NCBI GenBank assembly: GCA_034506315.1
Contig: JAPDPT010000029.1
Coordinates: forward strand, 1 to 41,082
Direction of reading: 5' to 3'
DNA length: 41,082 nucleotides
DNA from: a candidate division KSB1 bacterium
GTDB lineage: Bacteria > Zhuqueibacterota > Zhuqueibacteria > Oleimicrobiales > Geothermoviventaceae
The notes beneath the pieces are model-generated. The model was not told where the DNA came from and did no database searches. It saw only the letters and a program-made list of their open reading frames with translations. The translations under genes were made by a program, and so were the position numbers. How positions within the stretch are numbered: position 1 is the first letter of the stretch; every line of letters starts with the position of its first letter. Shown here piece by piece: positions 26,044-36,700 of this stretch.

Positions 26044-26991
26044 TTACTTGCTTGTGGGGGGCAGTCCGAGCCCGAAGGTCACACCCAGGGTGTTGGGCAT
26101 CGGATGGACGATGTACGCGATGTCCATCTGCATCTTGCCAAGGCCAGGGAGTTCCTGCTTGAGCCCGAAGCCCAGGGCCCAGCAAGCTGTGGGCTCGCCG
26201 CTTGTCTGAGTCGCGTAGCTGGCGCGCAGGACAACAAGCCCGGAGAGCTCTCGTTCACCGAAGAGATAGAGCCGGTTGGCCGCGTCCCGCGTCAAGCTTT
26301 TTTCCAGGTCGATCCCCAGCTGTAGCCTGGACGGCCGGACCACAGAGATGCCTGCGGCAAGGAAAGGGGGAAGGCCTTCCATGTAGCGGCCACGCCCGGA
26401 GCTATTCCAGCGCAGATAGCTGAGAGCCCGTTGCATCACCAGGGTAATGGCGGTCTCCGGCGTTAGCCAGAGCCTTGTGCCAATATCCAGCGATCCCCCC
26501 AAAGCGTCCCCAGAAACGCCTCGTGGCTGCAGGTCCTTCGAACCGTACGTTGCGTAATGGAGCGCGGCGGCCACCCCTACATCGACCTGGCGGCCGAGGA
26601 CAATCCCGATGCGGCCAGCGGAGGCGCGAACAGTGTGCTCCCGGTAGAGCTCGTCACCGCTACTGGTGAACGCCAATCCGAACCCCGCTCGGGGGCCGAG
26701 GGGAAGTGCGCCCGCCGCCGAAAGGACAGGGACAAGCCCGAAGAGGCGAGAGTAGCTGAACCCTACTTCCCTCCCAGAAGTCTGCACAACCGCAGCGGGG
26801 TTCAGATACGTAGCCGTGATGGGGTCACACAGGCTCCCGGACGGGTTCTGAAGGGCGGCCCAGCGGGCCGTGATCGGGATATTCGGAAAGGCCCCTGCCA
26901 GGCCCGTCAGGTCCTGCCCGGAGACGCTACCTCGACCCAACGCCAAGGTCAGGACCATAGAGCCGATGATGGCGCCGCAAAAGGATCTCAT
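26044..26991 (-). CDS. PorV/PorQ-like outer-membrane protein
   Basis: A 315-residue protein with a signal peptide (SMVLTLALGRGSVSGQ). It has a diverged version of the PorV-family N-terminal motif (ARWAALQNPSGSLCDPITAT-YLNPAAV), followed by amphipathic beta strands (GREVGFSYSRLFGL; AGFGLAFTSSGDELY; VVLRASYATQT). It ends LGLPPTSK rather than in an aromatic residue, and at 315 residues it is shorter than the other PorV-like protein here. The start ATG overlaps the stop of the giant cohesin gene (ATGA), making it the last member of the minus-strand operon. A role in exporting or anchoring the two giant CTD-bearing proteins encoded upstream is inferred from this coupling and from the family. Confidence 0.68.
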   Translation of the reverse strand: MRSFCGAIIGSMVLTLALGRGSVSGQDLTGLAGAFPNIPITARWAALQNPSGSLCDPITATYLNPAAVVQTSGREVGFSYSRLFGLVPVLSAAGALPLGPRAGFGLAFTSSGDELYREHTVRASAGRIGIVLGRQVDVGVAAALHYATYGSKDLQPRGVSGDALGGSLDIGTRLWLTPETAITLVMQRALSYLRWNSSGRGRYMEGLPPFLAAGISVVRPSRLQLGIDLEKSLTRDAANRLYLFGERELSGLVVLRASYATQTSGEPTACWALGFGLKQELPGLGKMQMDIAYIVHPMPNTLGVTFGLGLPPTSK

Positions 26992-29900
26992 TTGATCAGC
27001 ACCACGGTTCCGTAGAGATCGCGATGTCCAGTCGGGTCCTCTACCCTCAGCCAGACCAAGTAGCGTCCGTTGCGAGCCATCAGGCCGTGCTCTGTGGTGC
27101 CATCCCAGTGCAGCTCGAACGGGACCTCTTTGGGCACGGGCCGGCGATACACCAGCTCGCGAATCTTCTGTCCGACGAGATTGTAGATCGTGACGGTGGC
27201 CAGGGGAGCCCTCGACGCCCTCGAATGGGCTACGAAGCGAATGACCAGACCCGGCCGGCCGTCGCCGTCGGTGTCAACGGAAGGGGAGAAGGGGTTGGGC
27301 ACGAACTCAAGCGCGCCGATGCCCAGCTCCCTTGAAGGACGCAGGAGGGCCAGTTCGCCGAGCTCGGTGACCGTGGTGACCACCGAGGTGTCGGGACCGG
27401 AGAGGGCCGGGAGGGGAATCCAAGAGGCCTGTCTCTCGTCCCACTGGACCGGGAGGAGATTTGTTGTCGACTCACCGATGGGGACCGGCAGGACCACCTG
27501 CGCAGGCTTCCGCAGAACGTAGGACGAGGGGCTTAAACGATAGATGTGGCCGACCTGCACGCCCATTTCGGCAAACTTCTTCAGATCAGGAGTTGGTGGC
27601 CGGTCCAGGCGAATCTGGATCGGACGATCCACTGACCCTGCTTCGAAAGCGACCCTGAAGCCGGTCCCATCCTGGTAACCGGCGGCCTGACTTGGCGACA
27701 GAAGGCTGTAGATTGTGAGGGGCAGAGAGTCCGCAACTCCGGAAAGGGGTTCAAGGGCGACGAGAAGGGCTGGGCCCAGGAAACTGGCGTTGGGGTAGAC
27801 GATTCCACCCGCGGTGGCACCTGCCACTGACGGCTCCAGCTTCCAGCGGATCTGTGGCGCGGGGACGGTTTCCCCACTGTCCGTGACGGCGGAGCAGCTA
27901 AAACTGGTCGGGACCCAGTTCGGAATCTCGCCTGGGCCCGTGATCTTGAGCTTTGCCACCCGGGCCTCTTTCAGCACGAAGTCCGCCTCCGCGGTATCTC
28001 CGGCCGAGAGGGCCACGCGCACCTGCGCGGGTCGGGAAAGGAAGCCACTCTTGACCGGAAAGATCACATAGGTGTCGAGTCTCAGTCGCGGAAAGAGAAA
28101 GCGACCGTCCTCAGAGCTGATCGTCGAGTCGGCCCTTCCGGCAACCGTGGCGCTCTGCGCGACAACGGTGACCTTGGCTACGGGCTCCCCAGCGGCGGTG
28201 CGAACGCAGCCTCGAATTACGCCGCGCAGGGCTGCCATCGCCACCTGAATCGTGGTGTCGGGACGAAGCCCCTGGAGGACAACGTCGGCATAGCCAAAAT
28301 TCGTGGCTTTCAGTTGATAGGGGAACTTCCGTGCCAGGCCTCCAATCCGAAAGAAGCCGGCTGCGTCCGTGTTCGCTGAGCCGTAACTACCGTGGCCATC
28401 CTGCACCAGCACGACGACACCATGGAGAGGCTCTCCCGACTCGAGATCCTGCACCCAGCCTTCGATCCTTCCGTTCTTGGGCAGGATCTGGACTTGAAGA
28501 CCGAGGGTGCCGGCAACCAGTCTGCGCAGGGTGTCAGAATCTGAATACCCTGGGGCTACGGCCCAGAGGTCGTAGCTGCTACTGGTGTCGAGGCCAGAGA
28601 ATCGAAAGAGCCCCGAGCCATTCGTCGTGCCGGAGAAGGTGAAACCGGATCCGGCTGTCAGGTACACGGAGGCGCCACCAACTCCGGTCCCAAGCACCCC
28701 GTCCAGCACCTGGCCTGCGATGACGTCCCGTTGCCGTGAGACGTGTACAATCCCGTGGCGCACAGACGCTGCAGGCCGGCCCTGGTTGAAGACAAAGGGT
28801 TCCAGCCGCAGCCGGGTTGAATCACCGGGTCGGGCGGTGTCGGGGATCCGCACGCGGAGGAAAAACAGCGCCCCGCTATCTTCCAGAGCCTCGGTGCCCG
28901 AAAAGGAGAAGGCCAGGCTATCGTCCCCGGCAATGACCTGTGGCGTGGGCCATCTCTCCGTGAGCGCTCCGGTCGTTTCCAGACCGAGCAGCCGCACGAC
29001 ATCCGACCGGGCGCGAAAAACTCCGCACAGCGAAAGAACCCCGAGTCCCGTCAGGCTAGGGCAGCGCACCGGCAGAGTGGCCTCAGTCCCAGGTGCCAGA
29101 ACGGTGTCGGGCAGGCGGACGGCTACCCCGGCTCCGCCCTCCGTGACACGTATCCAGCCGGGAAAGGCAAGTGCGGGCGGATAGCCATTCTCATACCGGA
29201 AGTGCTGCCATCGGATCGGAAGAGCAACACCGGGTGGGGCGAGGCCGGAGATCGTGAAGCGCAGCCACACGAGGACCCCCTCGCCCTGGAGCTCGCTTTG
29301 ACCCCAGGCCTGAGCCGAGAGTAGGCTGTCACGTACGGAATAGCTCACCGTACCCCAGCTTTCCGCAATGCCTCCCCGGAGGGAACCACCGCTCGGCACC
29401 AGGAGGCGCGGATCAAATACCACGGCCAAATCGAATTTCCGGATACCGAAGCCGTCCACAGCGCTCGTGAACACGGGAACGTCCACGGAAAAACCAGGCG
29501 CCCCTTCCACCTGGCCGATCCACACTCGCACCGTCTCGCTGAGGGTCGTGAACACGAGGTCCTCAGAGTACGTAGGTCCGTTCCCGGCTGTGTCCACGAC
29601 GGCCACGCGCGCGTGGTAGCTTGTGGCCGGTTCCAGATTGGGGATCGGCACGAGGTGTTCGACCGAAGGCATTCCGAGCTTCAATTGGAGGCCGTAATCG
29701 ACGGTCTTGCCGTAGTGGACCCAGCCTGTCGTGGGCTCGCTTGTGGTCCAGCGCAGGCTGACGCTCCTCGATGTGCGGAGTGCGATCGCTGGTGCTTGGA
29801 GGAAGAACGGCGGGGTCACGTCGCGCAGTTCGATCTGCGCACCTCGCGTGAGGGCCGGGAGCGAGCCCAAGTTGAACGACAACCTGAGGAAGGGGACGTA

Positions 29901-32900
29901 GAGGCGCTGGCGAGGTCGGGCCCCTTCGTTCACCGCGATCATCAAGTGGACCAGGACCCCTTCGGTGCCCGACAGGCCTCTCCCCGAACCGGCGACGAGA
30001 ACGGTGTCTCCCGAAACATGCGCGGTCAAGCTCCACCCCGCCACAAGCGTATTCTGGGCAACCGGACCGAGGAAAAGAAGCGGTTTTGGAAGGAGAAGGC
30101 GAAGCTCGAAGTCCTGCACCACGACCGGCGGCAGGCCGCGCACCCGGACGGGAAGCACAAGGGTATCGCCAAGGCCCACGGTCGTGTCTGGGAGCCAAGC
30201 GCTCGGTTCATTGCCGGAAGGGGTGACGAAGGTGAGGGATGGCGAATAGGTCGGCCCGTTGTTCAGAGAGTCCCAGACCCCCACTCTGTAGTGGTAGAGC
30301 GTGGAAGGGGAGAGATCTCGAAGGGTCACGCAGTGCTGGAGGGCCAGCTTGGTGTCCTGGACGACGTTTCCGAACTGAGGGGTAAGACCGTACTCCACAC
30401 GTGCGACGCTCGGTTCACTGGTCTCGAAATAGATCGTTACCTCAGAGGGGGAGCTCGGCTCCGTCGTCGGGCCGACGGTAAAAAGGGGCGCTCGGTGATC
30501 GACAAGGACGAAGGAACCGTCGCGCGTGGACGTCCCCGAGCTGGAACCATTAACCAAGGCCTCGGCGAAGGTCAACCGCGAGGGGCGGCCGTAACCACCG
30601 CCACAGACCCGGAAGCGGAGGAGGGCAAGGGTACCCGGCCCAGGCAGGGGCCGTTGGGCGCGGAAGGTCAGGCGGATTCTCGACGCCTGGACTTCGAGCT
30701 GAGGAGTGGACCAGGTCTCGCTCAGTGTTCCGGATGAGGAGAGTTCCACGAATTGCAAGACGGACTGCGGGTACTCGACCGTTAGGGCCGCGGCGTACAC
30801 CTCAACGTCCCGAATCTCATCGACGGAGAGGCGGAAGGTGACCGTGTCGCCGACATCCCCCTCTGCAGAGCCGAGGCTGAAGGAGACCCGGCCCGCGGCA
30901 GGCGTGGTGAAGGACACTGCCGGTGACCGAGCCGGGCCATTGCCGACGGAGTCGGTGCTCTGGGCCTGGATCGAGTACTCGGTTGCGGGGAGGAGGTCCC
31001 GCAGGGCCACGAGGTGTAGTGTGCTCAACAGGTTGCTACCGGCTTCTCCTGGCATCCTGGGTGACGGACCAAAGGTCAAATAACCGTCACTCGGCTCGTC
31101 GGTTGTCCAGATGACGAGAGCGCCGGTCGGCATAAGGTCGAAGGTGCTCGGGCCGAATCGGAAGCTCGGCGGCTGGTTGTCGGCTACCCGGAAGTGGCCA
31201 CCGCGCGCCCGCACGGCAGGCGAGCCCTCGTTGTACACGAAGCGCTCGAACCAAAGCAGAGACACGCGCCCGCTGGAAGCACCGGACTTCACCCGGAAAC
31301 GAAGCTTCACGAGGCTACCCGATCCGGTTAGAGCTTGAACGCCCCCCATCGCGATGACCACCCGCCCGGGTGTCAGAGTGGTCACGGCGTCGCCCCAGCC
31401 TGCGGTGAGGCACCCCTCGCTGGTGACACCGACGCATTCGAGAACCTCCGGGTCAAAGCGCACCGTGGCGTCGAAAGAGTAGACGGTCAGACCAGAGAGA
31501 TCAGCGCTGCGAACGGGCAGCTCGAAAGTCGTCCCCGCGGGCCTTTGCTCACTGTCCAGCCAAACGTCCACAGCGTTGGCCGTCAGAGCGACGGTTAAGT
31601 CGTCGGACCAAACTGGTCCGTTGCCCGCGTCGTCCCAGAGCCCCAACCTGAGGTGGTAGCTCTGCCCTCCGGTCAATCCCTCCAGCCGGGCCTCGACCAA
31701 GCCTGCCGGGCTCGGCCGCTCCAGCGACGCCCCGTAGCCGGTGGTTGGCCCGTAGTCGATGCGGTAGCGCCCCCCTTCGGAGGCAATCCAGCGAACCCGG
31801 ATCGCCGAAGCGCCCGTCGGCTCGGCCACGGGGCCAGCAAGGAACTGGGGTGGACTTGCGTCGGGGCGTCCCTGCACGGTTACCCAACCGTTGCGCCCTT
31901 CGGCATCGACGAGGCCGCCATCCAGCATCACGTAGCGGAGCTCGATGGGGACGCGAGCTATCCCTTCAATGTCGGCCGTCTCCCCCCGAACTCTGGCCAG
32001 TACGCCCTGTGTGGATCGGCCCGGTCCTTGCGCCCGGATCGCGCAGAACGAAGGCTGCACGATTTTCTCAAGCGTTTGCCAATCGGGCAAGCTCGATGGA
32101 TCCAGTTCCACGTCCCGCAGAGAAACGGCGGGGTCGGAGCACCCGAGGACGATGCTGAACTCCCGAACCTGCCCCATCTCCGGCGCCCCATCCTCGAGGC
32201 TCACCGGCACCTCGAAGGCTTGTGCAGCACCAGTCTCTACGTTTCCGACGCGCAATGCGGGACCCGCAAAGGGCGGCGTGTGGAATTCTACAAACTCTGA
32301 GAACGCGGGCCCGTTTCCGCTGCTGTCTTCCCCGCCGACGCGGAGCGAGTAGGTCTGGCTTGATTCCAGTTGGGAGAGAGCCACGCGGTGGTCCATCAGG
32401 AGACGCCGGTCCACGAGCCGCTCGACAAACCCTCCGGGACTGCGCCGGAGTTCGACCACCGAGGTGGCTGGCTCGTCGCTCCGCCACGCAACGGTTGCGG
32501 AGTGGGGCTCAACGTCGGACACAGTCGGTCCGGCCACGAGACGTGGGGGTCGGGTGTCACGGATGCGCACGAGCCCGTCCTGTGTGACGGCTGGGTAGCG
32601 TCCGCCGGCGAGCTGAACGCGCGCCAGTCGGATCGGTGTGTTGAGGCCCACGGGGGCTGTGTCCAACACGTGGAAGGTCACGCGGAGCAAAACCCCGGAC
32701 CCCGCCAGAGGCACAGTCCCGGACAGGGCGATGTCGGCCTGGCCGGGGCCGACGGAGAAGTTGGGGGGTGGCCAGGAGGAAGCAAGCGTAGCGTCGGCAC
32801 TGACCCCTGTGGCCGCCAGGGCAGCGGCATCGAACTCAAGGCCGATTTCCACGGACTGGATCCCGAGCTCGCTGACATCGGCAATGGTCACCTCTACCGT

Positions 32901-33722
32901 CACGTCCGTGCCCGGATCGCCGGTGATCTGCCCGGCCCGGATCACGATGTCCTGCGTGCGGAAGGTGGCGTCTGCGCTTGCGTTCGGTCCGTTGCCGTGC
33001 TCGTCCGTGACCAGCACCCGGTAATGGTAGGCGGTGGAGGGAAGGAGCGGGTGGAGCGTGACCGTTCGAGAGGTGCGCAGATCGTCGAATTGAATCTCAC
33101 TGCCGTACGATGGTGTCGTTCCGTACTGGACGACGGCCTTGGCTGGCTCGTCCGTGCTGAAGCTGAGAGTGGCCGAGTGCGTGGTGGTCTGGGTGATTTC
33201 CGGGCCGCGGCTGAAGCGCGGCGCGTCCACGTCGGGCACCACCCGGAAGGATCCGTTGTGGAGGCGCGCCGCGGGCGTCCCTTCGTTAAACTGGAAGCTC
33301 AGGAACGTGAGGGGCGATTCGGCTCCGATCGCCGCGCTCGCAGCGACCTGAGCGGCGATCCGGAAGAGGACCCCTTCGCCGCTGAGCGGCTCCGTCCCAC
33401 CGGCAGCAATGACCAGACGCCCCGACTCGGAATTGTACGTAGGCGGCCCCCACGCCTGGGCAAGTGTGCCGCTGGTGCTCACAGAGGTGGCAGTTAAGAT
33501 GGTCGGGTCGTAGGCGAGGGCGAGGTCGACTGAGTAGATCTTGCGCCCGGTCGTCGAGCTGACCCGGATCTCGATGGTCACCGGTTTGCCGGGCGGGGCT
33601 TGCAGCTCGGGCAGGTAGACGTCGATTGCCTGCGCAAGAGCCGGCCCGGCGATGGCCCAAAGACCGATGGCTATTGCCCGTGGCAGACAGGCCAGGATGT
33701 GATTCGCCCTTATCGCACGCAC
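26988..33722 (-). CDS. Giant multi-cohesin-like scaffold protein with T9SS-like sorting domain
   Basis: This 2244-residue secreted protein starts at GTG 33722 (GAGGA just ahead), and its signal peptide is LPRAIAIGLWAIAGPALAQA. Eight cohesin-like modules begin near residues 30, 258, 485, 713, 941, 1171, 1396 and 1528. Each has a strand pattern like VYLPELQAPPGKPVTIEI, then IYSVDLALAYDP. Seven carry L/I-x3-W (e.g. SGTLAQAW) and a late Gly-rich motif (PLSGEGVLFRI). Module 3 is degenerate. Six Fn3-like modules (ATxxWxTDEP...YHYRVxxxDxxGNGP) separate the first seven; 7 and 8 adjoin directly. Then come three carboxypeptidase-regulatory-like domains (about 1660-1915), an Ig-like segment, a ZU5-like segment, and a FlgD/CTD-type end (about 2136-2244, VPNPFSPSVDTDGDGRPG). 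Cohesins bind dockerins, and the gene just upstream encodes one. Binding is not shown. Confidence 0.78.
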   Translation of the reverse strand: MRAIRANHILACLPRAIAIGLWAIAGPALAQAIDVYLPELQAPPGKPVTIEIRVSSTTGRKIYSVDLALAYDPTILTATSVSTSGTLAQAWGPPTYNSESGRLVIAAGGTEPLSGEGVLFRIAAQVAASAAIGAESPLTFLSFQFNEGTPAARLHNGSFRVVPDVDAPRFSRGPEITQTTTHSATLSFSTDEPAKAVVQYGTTPSYGSEIQFDDLRTSRTVTLHPLLPSTAYHYRVLVTDEHGNGPNASADATFRTQDIVIRAGQITGDPGTDVTVEVTIADVSELGIQSVEIGLEFDAAALAATGVSADATLASSWPPPNFSVGPGQADIALSGTVPLAGSGVLLRVTFHVLDTAPVGLNTPIRLARVQLAGGRYPAVTQDGLVRIRDTRPPRLVAGPTVSDVEPHSATVAWRSDEPATSVVELRRSPGGFVERLVDRRLLMDHRVALSQLESSQTYSLRVGGEDSSGNGPAFSEFVEFHTPPFAGPALRVGNVETGAAQAFEVPVSLEDGAPEMGQVREFSIVLGCSDPAVSLRDVELDPSSLPDWQTLEKIVQPSFCAIRAQGPGRSTQGVLARVRGETADIEGIARVPIELRYVMLDGGLVDAEGRNGWVTVQGRPDASPPQFLAGPVAEPTGASAIRVRWIASEGGRYRIDYGPTTGYGASLERPSPAGLVEARLEGLTGGQSYHLRLGLWDDAGNGPVWSDDLTVALTANAVDVWLDSEQRPAGTTFELPVRSADLSGLTVYSFDATVRFDPEVLECVGVTSEGCLTAGWGDAVTTLTPGRVVIAMGGVQALTGSGSLVKLRFRVKSGASSGRVSLLWFERFVYNEGSPAVRARGGHFRVADNQPPSFRFGPSTFDLMPTGALVIWTTDEPSDGYLTFGPSPRMPGEAGSNLLSTLHLVALRDLLPATEYSIQAQSTDSVGNGPARSPAVSFTTPAAGRVSFSLGSAEGDVGDTVTFRLSVDEIRDVEVYAAALTVEYPQSVLQFVELSSSGTLSETWSTPQLEVQASRIRLTFRAQRPLPGPGTLALLRFRVCGGGYGRPSRLTFAEALVNGSSSGTSTRDGSFVLVDHRAPLFTVGPTTEPSSPSEVTIYFETSEPSVARVEYGLTPQFGNVVQDTKLALQHCVTLRDLSPSTLYHYRVGVWDSLNNGPTYSPSLTFVTPSGNEPSAWLPDTTVGLGDTLVLPVRVRGLPPVVVQDFELRLLLPKPLLFLGPVAQNTLVAGWSLTAHVSGDTVLVAGSGRGLSGTEGVLVHLMIAVNEGARPRQRLYVPFLRLSFNLGSLPALTRGAQIELRDVTPPFFLQAPAIALRTSRSVSLRWTTSEPTTGWVHYGKTVDYGLQLKLGMPSVEHLVPIPNLEPATSYHARVAVVDTAGNGPTYSEDLVFTTLSETVRVWIGQVEGAPGFSVDVPVFTSAVDGFGIRKFDLAVVFDPRLLVPSGGSLRGGIAESWGTVSYSVRDSLLSAQAWGQSELQGEGVLVWLRFTISGLAPPGVALPIRWQHFRYENGYPPALAFPGWIRVTEGGAGVAVRLPDTVLAPGTEATLPVRCPSLTGLGVLSLCGVFRARSDVVRLLGLETTGALTERWPTPQVIAGDDSLAFSFSGTEALEDSGALFFLRVRIPDTARPGDSTRLRLEPFVFNQGRPAASVRHGIVHVSRQRDVIAGQVLDGVLGTGVGGASVYLTAGSGFTFSGTTNGSGLFRFSGLDTSSSYDLWAVAPGYSDSDTLRRLVAGTLGLQVQILPKNGRIEGWVQDLESGEPLHGVVVLVQDGHGSYGSANTDAAGFFRIGGLARKFPYQLKATNFGYADVVLQGLRPDTTIQVAMAALRGVIRGCVRTAAGEPVAKVTVVAQSATVAGRADSTISSEDGRFLFPRLRLDTYVIFPVKSGFLSRPAQVRVALSAGDTAEADFVLKEARVAKLKITGPGEIPNWVPTSFSCSAVTDSGETVPAPQIRWKLEPSVAGATAGGIVYPNASFLGPALLVALEPLSGVADSLPLTIYSLLSPSQAAGYQDGTGFRVAFEAGSVDRPIQIRLDRPPTPDLKKFAEMGVQVGHIYRLSPSSYVLRKPAQVVLPVPIGESTTNLLPVQWDERQASWIPLPALSGPDTSVVTTVTELGELALLRPSRELGIGALEFVPNPFSPSVDTDGDGRPGLVIRFVAHSRASRAPLATVTIYNLVGQKIRELVYRRPVPKEVPFELHWDGTTEHGLMARNGRYLVWLRVEDPTGHRDLYGTVVLIK

Positions 33723-36700
33723 ACGATCTTCCTCGTCAGGACTTTCCCGCTTGCCTGCAGCCGCACGAGGTACACCCCACTGGGCACGGGCAAACCCTGG
33801 TCGTCCCTTCCCTCCCATCGCACCCTTTGGACGCCGGGCTTGAGAATCGGCACGGCCCGATGCCAGATTTCGCGTCCAAGGACGTCGAAAATGCAAAGCT
33901 CTACCCGGTCCTTCGTCCCTGATGGCCCGAGCGGAACTGTAAGGAGGAGGATCGTCGACTCGTTGAACGGATTCGGCGCGGCTTGTAGCGACAACGGGGC
34001 AACCGGCTCCGAGGGCTTGCCTCGGATCGGTACCTCCTGCTCGTCCACCTGAACCGAAACCAGTGACGGCGCTGGAGCGCTGGGATCGGTTTTCCTCAGG
34101 AGGAAGCGGATCCTTAGCTCAGCGGGGGCCAGGGGGCGAAGGGAAGCCAGGGCGATCCGAAGCGTGTTCTTGCTGGCTTGGTGCGCAAGGTGCAGACTGC
34201 TGTCTTCCGGCTCTGTGCTGATTCCGAGCACAGAAAGGGAAGCAGGGGCGTAATCGAGGCGGGCGTCCAGGGAATAGAAGGGGGCCGATCCTTCGAGCTG
34301 GAGAACCGCGACGAGCTCCTCGCCCAGGTCTTCCGTTGCCAGCGTGGCCAGGGTCCCCTCGGCCAGTGAAGCGGCCTTTGGCAGCCATTCCGGCGCACGG
34401 TCGGCGGGGAACTGCTGGATTAGTCCGGCGGCGTAGCGAAAGATCAGTGAAGCGTCGAAGGAACTGACGGTTCCGTTGCCGCTCACGTCGGCCGCAATGG
34501 AATCCCGCGGCTGGCGCGTGAAGTAGGGGCGTACGTCCTGCTCCGCGCTGATGCGGAGGACCAGTGAGCCGTCGAACGAAGTGACGCGGTCGTTGCCGCT
34601 CACATCTCCGTAGTAGGCGGCCTCGAAGTCCTGCCCTGTGAGGTTGCCGGTCAGGGGGCGATATTGACGAACGGGGGGTACGAAGAACAGCCCGGTCCGC
34701 GTAGGGGTGAGGTCGAACGCGAAACCCGCTTCCAGCCGCTCCACCCGGTAGGTTCCGTCGAACGAAGTGGTCAGGTTCCGCTTCTCGCGACCGCGCAGGG
34801 ACAGGTGGATTCCGGGAGCAGGACTACCGGCTGTGGTGCGAACGTTCCCGCTCAGGCTTGCCATTTCGCTCGGGTCGGCCGCCAGGGCGACGTTGAGCGT
34901 GTAGCTTTCGCCGCCCTGGAGCTGCACACTGCGAGTACCGGACCGGTAGCCGAGCTGATCGAACAAGAGCGTGTAGTTCCCTGCCGGCAGGAAGATCTCG
35001 TATTCTCCCGTGTGGTCCGTGCGGACGCGCGTAGTGTCCCTCCCGCTGATCGCCAGGACGACGGCGTCCCAGATAGGCGTCCCCGCGCTTGTGGTCACCC
35101 GACCGCTGACCGTTGCCCAGCTGGGCAGACTGAAGTTGAGCACGCTGGATTGAGACATGCCGAGGGAAATTGACTCGCTGCGCTCCCCGAAGCCAGCGGC
35201 TGCAGCCTTGAGCACGTGCTGACCAGGGGGAAGACGGAGTTCGTAGCTACCGTCGGCCCGAGAGAAGGTGACGAGCGATCCGTCGGAGAGGGCGATGCGA
35301 GCACCGGCGACCGCCCGCCCGCGGTCGTCCCGGACCCACCCGGAAAGCTGGGCGGTGCTCTCCACCAGATTGAAGTCCACGCCCGCCAACGTCTGGCCAG
35401 GGCTTACGGCCAGCCCGGAACGGATGGCCGGGGCGTAGCCAATCCGGCTTACCTGGACCGTCCAGAGGCCGGGGGAAACCGCGAGCTCGTACCGGCCCAG
35501 CCAATCTGCCTGTGCCCAGATCGTGTCGGAGCCGCTGATGGCCCGCACCGCGGCGAAGGACAGGAGCGAGCCGTTGCTCCGGACGGCGCCACGAATCCGA
35601 GCGCCCTGGGAGCCCAGTTGCAGGTTCACGCTCTCCAGGGGCTGTGCCTCGCTGAGTTGGATCACCGTCGCGGCGGAGGGGGAATCGCCGCTTCGAAAAG
35701 CCCGCAGCTTGTACCGTCCCGGCGGCAGCACGCCCTCGAAGAATCCGGCCGCGTCGGCCGTGTCGACAATCGCTGCTCCGGCCATCACGACTGCCCCGGC
35801 CGCGGGTCTCCCCGAAGGCGACAGAACCGTGCCCCTCAACTGGGCCCTCGGCTGGGTCACGGCCAGGCGGAGTTGCCCGTAGCCGGCGTCGTTCTGCAGA
35901 GCAAGGAAGACGGAGGGCGAGGTCAATAGGCCGGGTTTGTCCAGGATGAGCCAGTAGTCGCCGGTCGGCAAGGCGACGTGGAAATTTCCCCGTGAATCTG
36001 TGGTCCCCTCGCGGTACGAGCCACCCCGCGGCAGGATCCGGATTGTGACTCCAGGCACGGGCGTGTCGCCGTCGAGAACAATTCCGCCTATCGTGAGGGC
36101 AGCGGCTTCGAGTTGAAGCGGCGGGTCGACGGCACTCTGTTGCCCTGGGAGGGCTACGACCAGCCTGGGCTCCGAGGTGGGGTAGCCCGGACTCGTTGCC
36201 ACGAGGGCCCAATCTCCGGGCAGAAGGTCCAGGCGGAACTGACCTGCGGGATCCGTCCGGGCGTGCAACTGTTGACCGCCGCGGTAGGCCTTTACCGTGG
36301 CCTGGGGAATAGGCTGACCACCGGCCGTCTGAACACGCCCGGTAATGGCTGCTGGGAGAGGCCGAAGTTGGAGCGGCGAACTCAGTGTGAGACGGCTCGT
36401 GCTGAGCTCGACCGAGGCGGTATCCACAGCCTGGTGGGAAGGGAGCTCCGGCCAGACCGCCCAGGTGCCGGGAGACAGTCGCAGCACGAAGCGTCCGTGG
36501 ACGGCCTCCCCCGACACGTGCAGTCCGGTTCCCCGCTTCCTGGCCAGAATGCGCGCGTAGTCCGGCTCTGTGCCGTCGATCAGCCGCACCTGGCCGTGGA
36601 GCTCAAAAGGCAGGGGTCGCAGAACTACGTCCACGTCCGCCGTCTCCTCAGGCTCCGCACGGAAGGTAAGGGACGTGTCCGCGTACCCGCGTTTGGTTGC

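Noticed and set aside
29613-30737. 374-codon + strand open frame inside the cohesin scaffold gene
   Set aside because: Low-complexity Arg/Gly translation antisense to obvious Fn3- and cohesin-like modules.
33723-33896. Longer ATG start for the cohesin scaffold protein
   Set aside because: It would overlap the upstream gene by about 190 bases and put a 58-residue Arg-rich stretch before a clean signal peptide; GTG 33722 has a ribosome site.
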